Below are positions 19,701 to 26,402 of a stretch of DNA of 64,000 nt, in pieces; the stretch's first letter is position 1, and every line of letters begins with the position of its first letter. The position numbers and the translations under genes were made by a program. The notes beneath the pieces are model-generated. The model made no database searches. It saw only the letters and a list, made by a program, of their open reading frames with translations, and had not been told where the DNA came from. Source of the DNA: Anaerolineae bacterium (GTDB lineage: Bacteria; Chloroflexota; Anaerolineae; Aggregatilineales; Phototrophicaceae); assembly GCA_019912965.1 (NCBI GenBank), contig JAIOHM010000039.1, positions 54,921 through 118,920 of the forward strand, written 5' to 3'.

Positions 19701-22700
19701 ATTCGCTGGCGCTTCCGCCAGTGCCTGCCCCATATGGATGTAGGGATTATCCCGCGAACCCAGTGTGCCATCCAGAACACGTTCGTCAGTGCTCAGGCTG
19801 TATCCGCTCACATACACAGACGATCCACCCGAACAGGTTACATTCGACAATGCGTTGTGGTCGGTACTGATGGGGCTGGCCGGGGCAGGGCTGCCGAGAG
19901 TCGTCAATCCTGCGCCGTAGGTCATATCGAAACCATCCGGCACGCCACCATTGGCTAAATGCAGATCAATGGTGTGTGACTGGAGGTAGTCTTCAACGTT
20001 CTGGCGAATTTGCTGTGGCGTTGAACCAACCGGAGCAATGGCGATATTGGCATTGGTGTTGGAACGAATCAGCGCAGCCATACCTGCAACGTGTGCGGCG
20101 GCGGCGGAAGTACCATTAAAGCCATCGGTTAAACCCGGTGTGTTGCAGAAGTCGTCAATCCCAGGGTCGGAATTGGCTACATTGACATCGAAGGAGGTTG
20201 AAACGTGGGACGGCCCAACCAGATTGGGTTTGTATCCAGTGCGGGCAGTCGGTGATCCGCCACCCGGAGCAGCACCACCATTGCTGAAAATTGGCCCGCG
20301 TGAGCTGTCGGTCAGTGGCGAGAAGTAGCCGCCAATAATCGACTCAGTGCTAGCGCACACCGCGCCAACCGTCAGCGCTTCTGGCGCGTCACCTGGACGA
20401 CCAATGCTGCTGGTGGTGTTGATGCCCGTCGCCGAGCCGCTCACACCCAGATCACCGTTGCCTGTGACCTGCACCTGCACATACAGGCTGGCAGCATCGC
20501 CAATTTTACCAGTAATGCTCAAAGTACAGGGAGCACAGGCTGTGTCCAGCACAAATTGATGGCTGGGCGGCCCATTAACGACCCGACCGGGGTAATCGGC
20601 TGTGGCTTCCGGGAAGGGATCAAAGTTCAGATCATCACGTGTAGCCCCACCGTTCGGAGCACTGTTCCAGTCGTTCCAGCTAATGTTGACTTTATCGCCG
20701 ACAGCAGCGTTGATAGTGATATCGGTGGTGCCAGCAGCATAATTAAAGCTGGCGTATTTGCCGAAGTTGTTTCCGGCGCTGACGATCACCAATCGTCCTT
20801 CTTCTTTGGCTTTGCGGATGGCATCATAAACGCTTGGCTGGGTTGCCAGTGCCCCATTATAAGCAGTTGTATCACCGTCCGTACCATCGCCGGGGGCAGC
20901 ATTAGCCCCCAAATCCATTGTAATCAGGATGATGCTGGCGTTGGCGGTATTGCGCGCGGTATTGAGTGCCGTGAGCATGGTAGCGGTAGTGCTGGCGGTA
21001 TAAGCGTAGACATCCGCATTGGGTGCGATGTCGCAGATAACCTGAATGACGCGCGTACCATGATCGCCTGTCCCAACGGTGGCAGGGGACTGCTGAAGAC
21101 AGGTTTTCTCTCCGGCTGCGCTGGTGCTCAGGCCGCCATAACCGGTATCAATAACGGCAATGCGCTGCCCTGTACCGGTGATTCCCATATTGTTCCAATC
21201 GTTCGCGCCGACTACATCGTAGCCTTCGCTAACGGCTGCCCCGGTGGGTGGGGCGTTCAGTGTGCTGCTGGTGGAAATCGCCATACTGGAAAGTCGAATG
21301 GAATGAATGTCTGCAACATTCACCAGCGCGATCAGGCTGCTCAGTGGCACACGGGCATCTACACTGAATTCATTCACGCTGTCAATCACACCACCAACGG
21401 CTTCAACCATTGGGGCGAGTGCTGCGCCAGTGCCGTTTTCCTGTGCCCAGAGGACCACATAAACGCGGGCTTCTTCATCCAGCGGGATAAAACTCGCTTT
21501 GGCGAAAGCCAGCGCACCTTCAGCGTCACCACCCAATGCCAGTTCCAGCGCCGCCACCAGATTTTCCGGCAGTTTAGCGCGTTCGGCATCGGTCAGTGTG
21601 AACGGAATAGCGGTTGGGGTGATCGGAATCATCATCGAGAAATCGGTCACGGCAATGTCGTCCAGCATCAGGCTGGAACCCGCATTCGCCACGAAGGCAA
21701 TCTGACCGTTAAGCAGCGGCTCTGCGTCGGTGTAGTCCAGTTCAACCACGCCGTTCACGGTCACGATAATCTGTCCACCCTGTGCGCTCAGGCTCAGGCT
21801 GTGCCAGATGTTCAGTGCGTGGGCTGTCGGGCTGCTGATTAGCAGTTGCAGACCGTCGCTGCCATTGCGATAGAGTGCTGTCTGTAGCGGGTCGATGGTC
21901 AGCACATAGCCGGAAATCGCTCCGGTTTCTTCGCTGGTGGATGTGCGGAAAGGAATGCTGAGGCCAGTTGGTGAACCGTCTCCGGCATCACTGAGAATAT
22001 TCAGCCGGGCATCCAGCGAGAAATCCGCCAGAAAAATCGGTTGGGCCGGGAACAGGCTGCTGCTGGCGGCCATGAGCAGTGCATGGTTGGTTTCGCTTTC
22101 CAGTACCACGCTCGCGCCTTCACTTGGCAGCCACGCTGTTGTTTCAGCTTCAAAGTCGGCGCTGAGTACCAGTGTGCCGGGGTTGGTGATGGCTTCTGGC
22201 GTAATTTCGGCGGTAGGTTCGGCTGTGGTTTCAGCGGTGGCTTCCGGCGTGGTTTCAGTGGTAGCTTCCGGTGATGGTGTTTCGGTTGGTGGTGGGGTTG
22301 TAACCACCGGAACGGGAACCATCAAATCCGGCTGTGTGACCAGCAGTTGGTCAATGCTCACTGCGCCGCTGTTGGTCGGTTCGGTGCTGAAGAAAATTGC
22401 ACCAGCGGGCAGGGGTACGGCATCAACATAGATGATCTGCTGCGCCCCATCAACCGTTACGATGATCTGACCGCCGAGCGCGTCAATCTTGACGGCGTGC
22501 CACAGCGGGGTAAATGTGCCATCAGACGGGAAAGGCAGGGCGCTGCCAATGGCTGCAATGTCTGCATTGCGGAACAGGGTAGCATTACCCATCGCATCCA
22601 GCGCCAGTTTATAGCTTTCCACGCCAGCGCGGAAATGAATATTGGCAATATTGCCAGCATCTAAACGAATCTGCGCCGCAAACGAAAAATCGCTCGTGAG

Positions 22701-23150
22701 CAGATTGGCGATGGTAGCGATTTCGCCGGGGGCGCTGGTGGTCAGGAATAAATTCTCGCCTTCAACGCCGATTTGCCAGCCCGGTGTAAGCTGCCAGCCA
22801 TCAGCGTTTCCATCCTGCAAGTTGTCGGTGAATACCGTGATTGCGGGCGGCGGTGTATTCGTTGCGGTGGGTGCTTCAGTTGGAACACTGGTTGGCACCT
22901 CCGCTGTGCTTTCCGCTGTTGGAACCACTATGGTCGGTTCGGCAGTTGTTTCCTGGGTTGGGGCAGGCGGCTCGTCAGTGGTTTCAACCGCTGCCTGTGG
23001 GGTTTCCTCAGTTGGTGCAGGGGCTTCTTCTGTAGCCTCCTGCGCTTGTGCGGTAAAGTCAATGGCGGGCAGCACCAGATTGAACAGCAGCGAGAAAATC
23101 GTAACTGCTGTCATCAAATGCATAAGGACTCGCCGGCGATGGTAATTCAT
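10773..23150 (-). CDS. Giant secreted subtilisin-like protease with beta-helix and 15 tandem domains
   Basis: 4125 residues from the ATG at 23150 (GGAGG four bases upstream; an ATG at 23165 lacks one). Order: signal peptide (HLMTAVTIFSLLFNLVLP); Pro/Thr/Glu-rich linkers; two concanavalin/LamG-like domains (about 95-240 and 330-500); an S8 subtilase with D668 (AVIDTGY), H697 (GDHGTRV), N794 (SAGNN) and S1015 (NGTSAAAAHVAG), so triad and oxyanion Asn are present; a probable right-handed beta-helix (about 1080-1640) rich in NN and NxF turns; a cadherin/Ig-like stretch with NEDDPP; then about 15 domains of roughly 150 residues to the C-terminus (VSIDAIRMLE). No LPXTG, terminal membrane helix or type IX sorting domain is visible. 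It is probably exported by Sec and either released or held by the repeats. Substrate unknown. It carries its own terminator at 10678. Confidence 0.9.
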   Translation of the reverse strand: MNYHRRRVLMHLMTAVTIFSLLFNLVLPAIDFTAQAQEATEEAPAPTEETPQAAVETTDEPPAPTQETTAEPTIVVPTAESTAEVPTSVPTEAPTATNTPPPAITVFTDNLQDGNADGWQLTPGWQIGVEGENLFLTTSAPGEIATIANLLTSDFSFAAQIRLDAGNIANIHFRAGVESYKLALDAMGNATLFRNADIAAIGSALPFPSDGTFTPLWHAVKIDALGGQIIVTVDGAQQIIYVDAVPLPAGAIFFSTEPTNSGAVSIDQLLVTQPDLMVPVPVVTTPPPTETPSPEATTETTPEATAETTAEPTAEITPEAITNPGTLVLSADFEAETTAWLPSEGASVVLESETNHALLMAASSSLFPAQPIFLADFSLDARLNILSDAGDGSPTGLSIPFRTSTSEETGAISGYVLTIDPLQTALYRNGSDGLQLLISSPTAHALNIWHSLSLSAQGGQIIVTVNGVVELDYTDAEPLLNGQIAFVANAGSSLMLDDIAVTDFSMMIPITPTAIPFTLTDAERAKLPENLVAALELALGGDAEGALAFAKASFIPLDEEARVYVVLWAQENGTGAALAPMVEAVGGVIDSVNEFSVDARVPLSSLIALVNVADIHSIRLSSMAISTSSTLNAPPTGAAVSEGYDVVGANDWNNMGITGTGQRIAVIDTGYGGLSTSAAGEKTCLQQSPATVGTGDHGTRVIQVICDIAPNADVYAYTASTTATMLTALNTARNTANASIILITMDLGANAAPGDGTDGDTTAYNGALATQPSVYDAIRKAKEEGRLVIVSAGNNFGKYASFNYAAGTTDITINAAVGDKVNISWNDWNSAPNGGATRDDLNFDPFPEATADYPGRVVNGPPSHQFVLDTACAPCTLSITGKIGDAASLYVQVQVTGNGDLGVSGSATGINTTSSIGRPGDAPEALTVGAVCASTESIIGGYFSPLTDSSRGPIFSNGGAAPGGGSPTARTGYKPNLVGPSHVSTSFDVNVANSDPGIDDFCNTPGLTDGFNGTSAAAAHVAGMAALIRSNTNANIAIAPVGSTPQQIRQNVEDYLQSHTIDLHLANGGVPDGFDMTYGAGLTTLGSPAPASPISTDHNALSNVTCSGGSSVYVSGYSLSTDERVLDGTLGSRDNPYIHMGQALAEAPANACVVVLPGEYVGGIFLDNTTLPNNNLKLQSYQFTFPTAADTTIWANNGLATAAAIGFGSGDFPPTRSFTLRGFKFLRANPLGQRFDAGTGLSYPPNDFNPVSAVNISNSTGAVVLDKNDFTLFDDNNANTFPSNFEPPVLVESSSNVSIQNSLFYGNAGKALGVLISNSGSGTSIAVTVQYNTFRDNIYQELSNVDDLAALIRVVNSTANIISNRFTANSTESIIFVQNLNEGNTFPFGDAEEVNVLGNAIFSNANSRAIVKLGSSHRFRFSNNTVANNTLMNTGTNIIERGRSDIATSNDGLLEINNNVFYDNASVLAIYEDVNVNTVCYNFAGTANEGAKNNWSDDTVGDQGDCVNSLSGFNNRINDETVPMGTLDTDDSVFVGTSIAPDDPYQLAGDAIYGLDVPGSNAFVPASFTAVGSLDAVKKKRVDPSVIDLGAYEYITVAATPIVQNINEDDPPLALDMNASVIGGFAPYTFLLLTPPANYSTDPSNLCGGQAIKQEFVEQTKQTVFTYCPPADFYTVGAPAGSTATFMFQIRDASGGLSDPTPATININPVDDEPLTTPISYNVVVEGHEGPGTRNVTFRLRPYARFNNYRIVRPNDESDYPYDYTFGAQTATPGQNNGMFTNLAAGVSGADATGLAMLTLNPNEVGFVEFTYTAIDDNGNDSVNTAKVTVVGSLPDTGLHDNTSFAFLYRGATEADQGFWAPVYSEININNTLHTTVTLNDTAEFLFNGAAFALYMQGSTAGGSWELQVDNGGTLVRLPWNGAQVITQSGITCRTSALTGKATATLPDLKYYISNLGGIPYVVSCSGLIEGEPNTIRIINRAARNLSIDAVGIYNDDLPLLPGAHEVTETQLVPLFLQGWAQITDVRATARKAVAFSNLNGTTLPGIVSFRFRGTGFALGTSLETNTLKQGAQYRICVANVLTPDNDLCQTFNNGLGATTIPVFNIYRPFFGFDPVQEYQVTVEVTTLPARARMVIDSIIVFDQEPTDTLPFGTTEDDKLGPIVFNNALPDTWILDTNNVRTSNRSLTSIISTVPKAGPFISFQIPTSADVIIWKRFATTLDSTNLMVCVDRAQFETLTNVCKEYNLRLAGNNPLTIKESDFVGGWGTGFGAPAAHTVEIFSLTNFPFNVDSIQVLDSTAALVAGNYEQTVPNLKFFNDDDPTYSFTGSSFITVASTAASGGNYARTVEQNEGIFFRFTGTGFSTLFALDRYASNVKFCWLEDVGATATVATVLASPTCQTISNVGTAILNQIARTFVGLENSTYAVVVQNLGVDYNPVTRLGNNMQIDGIHVYGEDWSTLTQLTPGTRHETSYVNRVSDNKFLYYGPTWRSFVGTAARLFSGLNYDSIASFGAGMVFHTNGGNVVRIIRSIRAGYAPLMVCTAPTDDFTPFTCNIVRNDGGTANQQIFNIPLSSTGAHVVSITTLTRGVFIPDAIEVANSTPALTQGIYPETDPRLAYSPINSLTTGWRNLYATALVERGAMQSTADQSSLTFSFQGTGFSLFTLFEVAAGTLNVSIDGTGANDYSHTTEPELVFNNNRSAVLYGSTHSITGLPFDTYTVTITESDTNVKNKFTVDGLQIYGDLPTAMGPGLYDNAAADASNVPFLTFGPTTAWAARSTAGYLNLTNHYSNRHGANVTFEVDNAGYITLFHNLTTSLNLRVCAKTLALNGSGSWTCGTTTTAKNRVNTTISLNNSAADVVLNAGGVGDYLISITNLTHATTFIVDAVQIVGATNLTEGIYQENHPLLSFNNSIGAIPNGGVWAAAPAKIAGTTDGYARSTVVNTAGMTNQNLTFTFDGTGFSIILIEGSTTSGSYEICVTGQIACAPLIRSNNATARTVALTYVGFANATYNVTLRNKDNTKPLIVDRVDVLGALTAGEQIANDITGNVENTDPRITYFPFFTFPTVAHAAAGGSNQSIGSMIGSVAYFELNAFTGSAFDYVRQTLSSYGLVDVCSAAIGTNSHNCTPIETVANNLATPQPFGYQRAESVNVGGGTRWVILRNTNGKPMPLDFIRPTVAGQPLTAGSFEETHPALQYFTETSGTGAGPFVLGGNGNFVDTPLPAASGGSVKLLSADAGSPGNGLYEGVLFQFTGRGFGVKFTLDAKADAVKLCWLSGLTTDVSNVINTGTCTTLDNQSAAARYQASRLIYGLNGGDYTAVVQMLPDNTLPTAHIATALPISMQIDAVQVFNEDWTGLTPLAVGVKTETSFINRVADDRLFYFGNTWKTVAGTAARLYSGLSYDNMANVIGAGVSFRVADASAIVLYRDTRAGYAPIQVCASPEGALTQQFCTTIANNTGTGISQPARVFLSNTPTVGDYIVTISTLYLGIFNLDAIQPVDTTLALLPGLYQNSYPALNYAGGTWTELYATTFSGGTYQQSTDVGATLTFTIDDASGFEVAIPMDRFGGEVEICYDNDGTPADGDCYTYQHERAAASVLVTRTVTGLTVGTQYTVQVKNVENGFTALVTTPNTPRPVTYNPARLRIDYVQVFGEGLPPAVNNPGIYGEGANNGSAPYLQLLPANRWNTFAGTAARGFSDLSYSAVVDNAKRLSALYAGPTATLRVNVPAGGATVILFTGAAVTTNTDQLLVCADVVDSDAGNCTIITNLKLVNQVVLNSTLLTELGNAGNVTLSFRALTPGTFKIDGFQVIHGTTLTPGIYDNYLIGNGGLLDTNGTTWLAPLKTINTYGGTISPASSTNATSDDPTLQFNINGTGFGIMTLADLTGVDLRICYVLTADFDGNFDATGTEKCETVTTDTNTTPADWNTKNDGRNKPVRAYQYTFGYYGLANSNYTVQVRLIDTLLVATDRLRIDAVVVFSDVTNGGAATPLSPGQLYDNTQTSGISYEPGAFWSVVKSVYTPPRGPWLLSDTRATAAGSLLQIYAEGNALVLYQSAGTTNSRRVRVCVSTIDGLDCTEYSQFVGRATFFTPVIFYGLGTTGVHRIYIENRDHGRPVSIDAIRMLE
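10776..17650 (-). repeat. Array of about 15 diverged tandem beta-domains inside the giant protein
   Basis: Domain starts, marked by a G-[IL]-Y-x-E/N-like motif, lie near 17650, 17160, 16700, 16249, 15762, 15340, 14907, 14466, 14047, 13603, 13072, 12636, 12172, 11706 and 11180, so units are 390-530 bases. Each has a TW/W-containing strand, an F-x-F-x-GTGF or analogous strand, a Cys pair spaced 5-20 residues in most units (for example ICVTGQIAC, VCASPEGALTQQFC) and ends in an IDAVQV-type strand. Units alternate between a GTGF type and a type with an A-x-x-VxLY-like strand. Confidence 0.8.
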
Positions 23151-23321
23151 ACATCCTCCGAACATCGAACACTGAATGAGTGCTTTGGGTGACGGCCTTT
23201 AAGGGTGTCTTTAGTATAAACGAATGTTTGCAGACAGTTCCTTGAAGACTCTACACTCAAGTACCGCTTCGTGGAGGTAAAGGTTATGGGTGATATGTAT
23301 GAATTTCGTAAAAATAGAGTT

Positions 23322-23981
23322 TTATAGATTTGCGAAATGTATCCGCAGGCGGTGAACGCTGACCGTTTTATCGTCCAGTTTCATGGTCTGAAGGATTTCA
23401 TCCGGGCGCAGATTGCCCTGTTCACCCACCGCCAGGTGTGCGATTAGGTCGCCAGCTTCATCTACATATAAGTCCTGTATCAGCGGGCGGATATTCACAT
23501 TGACCGTGCTGCCTTTACGCTCCCGTTGATATTCCAGTGTCTCGACTTTCAGAACGTTTTCCACTGCCTGCCGCAGCAGAACAAGATCGATTTCGTCCTC
23601 AAAATGGATGCGGTATTCGGCACTGCGGATGAGGGATTGCAAGGCCGGGTGGCGGATGGGCACTTCCCGAATGTCGAAGATTTTTAATCCGGCAGGGCTT
23701 TTGGCAAGAATGCGTTCTGCTAATCCGTCCAATTGAATCTGCTCGCGTAGCGCTACATCCAGCACTTCACATTCGCTGGAGATTCCAAGCGGCAGGGCAG
23801 AAGCCAGTTGAATACGGGGACGTGGATTGAACCCTTCGGAATACAGAATTGGTAAATCTGCCCGTCGCAGCACTCGTTCCCACAACTTGGCGACATCCAG
23901 ATTACTGGTGTAAATCAGGGCATCAAACTTGCCAAAGGTGATCTGTAGCCGTTGCTTGATCGGATTATTGTCTACTGTCAT
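23322..23981 (-). CDS. DUF2344 / TIGR03936 radical SAM-associated protein
   Basis: 219 residues. The sequence FGKFDALIYTSNLDVAKLWE and LRRADLPILYSEGFNPRPRI followed by LASALPLGISSECEVLDV is characteristic of DUF2344. Family members are fused to, or neighbours of, TIGR03960 radical SAM proteins; here the partner is at 4911-6842, about 16 kb away on the same strand. The biochemical role is not established. The gene is separated from the giant gene by 171 bases with no hairpin terminator seen. Confidence 0.88.
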   Translation of the reverse strand: MTVDNNPIKQRLQITFGKFDALIYTSNLDVAKLWERVLRRADLPILYSEGFNPRPRIQLASALPLGISSECEVLDVALREQIQLDGLAERILAKSPAGLKIFDIREVPIRHPALQSLIRSAEYRIHFEDEIDLVLLRQAVENVLKVETLEYQRERKGSTVNVNIRPLIQDLYVDEAGDLIAHLAVGEQGNLRPDEILQTMKLDDKTVSVHRLRIHFANL

Positions 23982-24045
23982 CTGAATCTTTCATGCTTTG
24001 TTGCTTTGAGGTACAATTGTTCGCATTATGACAAGAGGAGCAGCT

Positions 24046-24480
24046 ATGACACCGCATGAGTCCGACCGAGAGCGTCAGCGCGAAACACTGCGTTATCTGC
24101 TGCTGCCGATGTTGGGCGCGCTGCTGGTGGTGCTGGTTGGTGCGGCGGCGGTTTTGTTTCTGCCACAGCGTTTGCAAGTTTCCATTATAGCCGACTGGAT
24201 GATGTCTGTCTTGGTGCTGTGTCCGGTGGTGATCTGTTTGTTTCCGATATGCATCGGGCTGATTGCGGCTATTGCAGGGATGAACCGTTTGCATGATGCC
24301 GCCGCCAAGCCGCTGCGCCGTGCGGAAGATTGGTCACGAACACTGGCTGAACGTACCGTAAAAACCACTGATGCCCTGAATGAACGTACTGTTGCTGTCA
24401 GCACCCGATTTGCTTTTGTAGATCGCCTGTTTTCGGCATTTGACCCGCCCTCCAATGGGGATGCGAAAAAAGAGGAATAA
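24046..24480 (+). CDS. Small two-helix membrane protein, unknown function
   Basis: 144 residues from the ATG at 24046, chosen because AAGAGGAG ends five bases upstream; an ATG at 24028 would add six residues. Two transmembrane helices are clear (LLLPMLGALLVVLVGAAAVLF and MSVLVLCPVVICLFPICIGLI), followed by a charged cytoplasmic tail with a possible amphipathic helix (DWSRTLAERTVKTTDALNER). No known domain recognised. It is followed after two bases by another small membrane protein, so the two form an operon. Confidence 0.75.
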   Translation: MTPHESDRERQRETLRYLLLPMLGALLVVLVGAAAVLFLPQRLQVSIIADWMMSVLVLCPVVICLFPICIGLIAAIAGMNRLHDAAAKPLRRAEDWSRTLAERTVKTTDALNERTVAVSTRFAFVDRLFSAFDPPSNGDAKKEE

Positions 24481-24482
24481 CC

Positions 24483-24728
24483 ATGTCCCAGCAAAATCAA
24501 CTTTCGAACTGGAAAAATCAAACCTATATGATTGGTGGCCTGATTGGGAGCGTATTTGGTTTGATAGCTGCCTATCTTTATGCCCGCGCGGCGGAGGAAG
24601 ATGCGGTACGCAGCGGTGGCAAGCCGTCAAGCCGTGTCTCGACTGGCGAAGTCATTGGTTTGGGCTTGGCGGCACTGGCGATGATTCGTCAGATTACCGA
24701 AATGGGTAAATCATCCGATAAGCGGTAG
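24483..24728 (+). CDS. Small membrane protein, unknown function
   Basis: 81 residues. One hydrophobic helix near the N-terminus (MIGGLIGSVFGLIAAYLYA) and a second glycine-rich hydrophobic stretch (GEVIGLGLAALAMIRQI). The start follows the previous stop by two bases with GAGG within the upstream gene's end. Function not recognisable; co-transcription with the preceding membrane protein is likely. Confidence 0.75.
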   Translation: MSQQNQLSNWKNQTYMIGGLIGSVFGLIAAYLYARAAEEDAVRSGGKPSSRVSTGEVIGLGLAALAMIRQITEMGKSSDKR

Positions 24729-24777
24729 GTTTTTCAGACTTTTGCTTCGTTGATGATTGATATACGAGGGCTTGTAT

Positions 24778-25443
24778 ATGTGTGGACGCTTTGTGTTGAC
24801 GGCGAACCCGGAAGTGGTTCAGCATACTTTTGACCTGAAAACCATGCCCCCCGAAATGCCTGCGCGCTATAATGTTGCCCCAATGCAGCCGATTGCGGTT
24901 ATCACCAATGAGCATTCCGATGAACTCACCTTTTACAAATGGGGCTTAATTCCCTCATGGTCAAAAGACCCCACGATTGCCAGTAAGTTGATTAATGCCC
25001 GTTCAGAAACGGTTGCTGAAAAACCATCTTTCCGCACCGCTTTCCGCCGCCGTCGCTGCATTATTCCCGCAGATGGTTTCTATGAGTGGCAGCAGCAGGG
25101 TAAAGACAAAGTTCCGCAATTCATTCATCTGGAAGACCGCGAGGTGTTTGGTATAGCCGGGTTATGGGAAGTCTGGAACAGCCCGGATGGTAGCGAAATT
25201 CGTACCTGTACTATCCTGACGACTGAAGCCAATGCCTTCATGCAGCCGATTCATAACCGGATGCCTGTCATTCTTCATAAAGCGGATTATCCGTTGTGGC
25301 TTTCCCCTAAAGAAGAGCCTGTGCCACTGTTGCAGGCGCTTATGAAACCGTATACGGGTGATAACCTGACAGCCTACCCCGTTTCCAAAGCCGTCAATCG
25401 CGCGAATACTGATGCTCCCTATCTGGTTGAACCTGTGCATTGA
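24778..25443 (+). CDS. SOS response-associated peptidase family (SRAP/YedK/HMCES)
   Basis: 221 residues. The start at 24778 puts the catalytic Cys at position 2 (MCGRFVLT), as the family requires after removal of Met, and GAGGG lies eight bases upstream; the ATG at 24757 would bury this Cys. Other family motifs are YNVAPMQ, INARSET, CIIPADGFYEW and PIHNRMPVIL, which supply the conserved Asn, Glu and His. Known SRAP proteins form a covalent thiazolidine crosslink with abasic sites in single-stranded DNA and so protect forks. No LexA-type operator was identified. Converges with the XseA-like gene, 28 bases apart. Confidence 0.93.
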   Translation: MCGRFVLTANPEVVQHTFDLKTMPPEMPARYNVAPMQPIAVITNEHSDELTFYKWGLIPSWSKDPTIASKLINARSETVAEKPSFRTAFRRRRCIIPADGFYEWQQQGKDKVPQFIHLEDREVFGIAGLWEVWNSPDGSEIRTCTILTTEANAFMQPIHNRMPVILHKADYPLWLSPKEEPVPLLQALMKPYTGDNLTAYPVSKAVNRANTDAPYLVEPVH

Positions 25444-25471
25444 GCAATTGGATCCAGATCAGCATTGGCTA

Positions 25472-26392
25472 CTATCGAGTGGTTATCAGGACGATGACCA
25501 GCATTATGATGGCAGCCACAGCCAGAAACCCAACAACATAGATTGCAGCGTGGCTGTTTTGTGTTTGGATGGGTGTGACTGCTGCGTTGGTTCTTTGTTT
25601 CGCTAAATGACTTGCGGCAGCGGTTGGCGTAATGGCGGAGAAATCCGCCGCTTGGTCAGCCAGCGTGTCGTCGCGCTGATGACCGATCCCGGTTATGACT
25701 GGAATGGTTGATCTGCAAATGGCTTCGACAATTAGCGGGTCGTTGAACACTGTCAGTTCAGATGCTCTTCCACCGCCGCGTGTTATGACAATCACATCTA
25801 CTTGTTTTTCCCGATTCAAACGGTTGATCGCATCAGCAATCTCGCGCGGGGCTTGCTGGCCTTGTAGCCGAACGTCAATGATTTTGTAGCGGGCTAAACC
25901 ACCTTCGCGGCGATAGTGATCTTCAAAATCTTTAAGCGCATCACTTTGCTTGCTGGTCACAATGCCAATTTGGTGGATGGTGTCGGGCAGGGGTAGTTTG
26001 GTGCGCGGCCACAACCCTTTGGCTTGAAGCTGTTCTAATACACTGGTATCCAGCGCAGGTTTTGGTGTTTCGATGACTCGTGCTTGTTCGACCTCAATCT
26101 GCACTTTCACCGTTTTTTCGTAGACCCGTACTGTTCCAAATACTTCAACTTCAATCCCATTGTTGACTGTAAAACTCAGTGTGCCGCGTACTGGTTCGCG
26201 TACCATGCAATTGATCGAATAATCTTCGTCCACTAGCTCGAAATAGACATGCCCGAAATTAGAAACAAAGCAGTGGGTTACAACCCCGCTGACCCAGAAT
26301 GGATAATCCAGTGTTTCCTGTTCAACCAGCGCCCGAACCAGTGCGTTGGTTTGCCGGATATTCCGCTTCGACTCGGCGGCATTTTCGGACAT
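25472..26392 (-). CDS. XseA-like exonuclease VII large subunit, shortened and membrane-tailed
   Basis: 306 residues against about 400-450 for normal XseA. Residues 1-110 form the OB-fold (YPFWVSGVVTHCFVS, HVYFELVDEDYSINCMV) and 130-270 the nuclease domain (IGIVTSKQSDALKDF, VITRGGGRASEL, FNDPLIVEAI, PVITGIGHQRDDTLAD, TPTAAA). The long coiled-coil that normally follows is absent and replaced by a short linker and a hydrophobic helix at 281-303. Canonical ExoVII degrades single-stranded DNA with several XseB subunits docking on that coiled-coil; no xseB is visible here. The gene starts 10 bases after the ftsK stop, so it is probably in its operon. Confidence 0.85.
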   Translation of the reverse strand: MSENAAESKRNIRQTNALVRALVEQETLDYPFWVSGVVTHCFVSNFGHVYFELVDEDYSINCMVREPVRGTLSFTVNNGIEVEVFGTVRVYEKTVKVQIEVEQARVIETPKPALDTSVLEQLQAKGLWPRTKLPLPDTIHQIGIVTSKQSDALKDFEDHYRREGGLARYKIIDVRLQGQQAPREIADAINRLNREKQVDVIVITRGGGRASELTVFNDPLIVEAICRSTIPVITGIGHQRDDTLADQAADFSAITPTAAASHLAKQRTNAAVTPIQTQNSHAAIYVVGFLAVAAIIMLVIVLITTR

Positions 26393-26402
26393 AGCCTCTC
26401 CG

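Noticed and set aside
20556..21842. A 428-codon open reading frame on the plus strand inside the giant protein gene (also 16323-17315, 330 codons).
   Set aside because: Antisense to a gene with a complete domain structure, with Cys/Gly-rich low-complexity translation and no domain; an effect of codon bias in the real gene.
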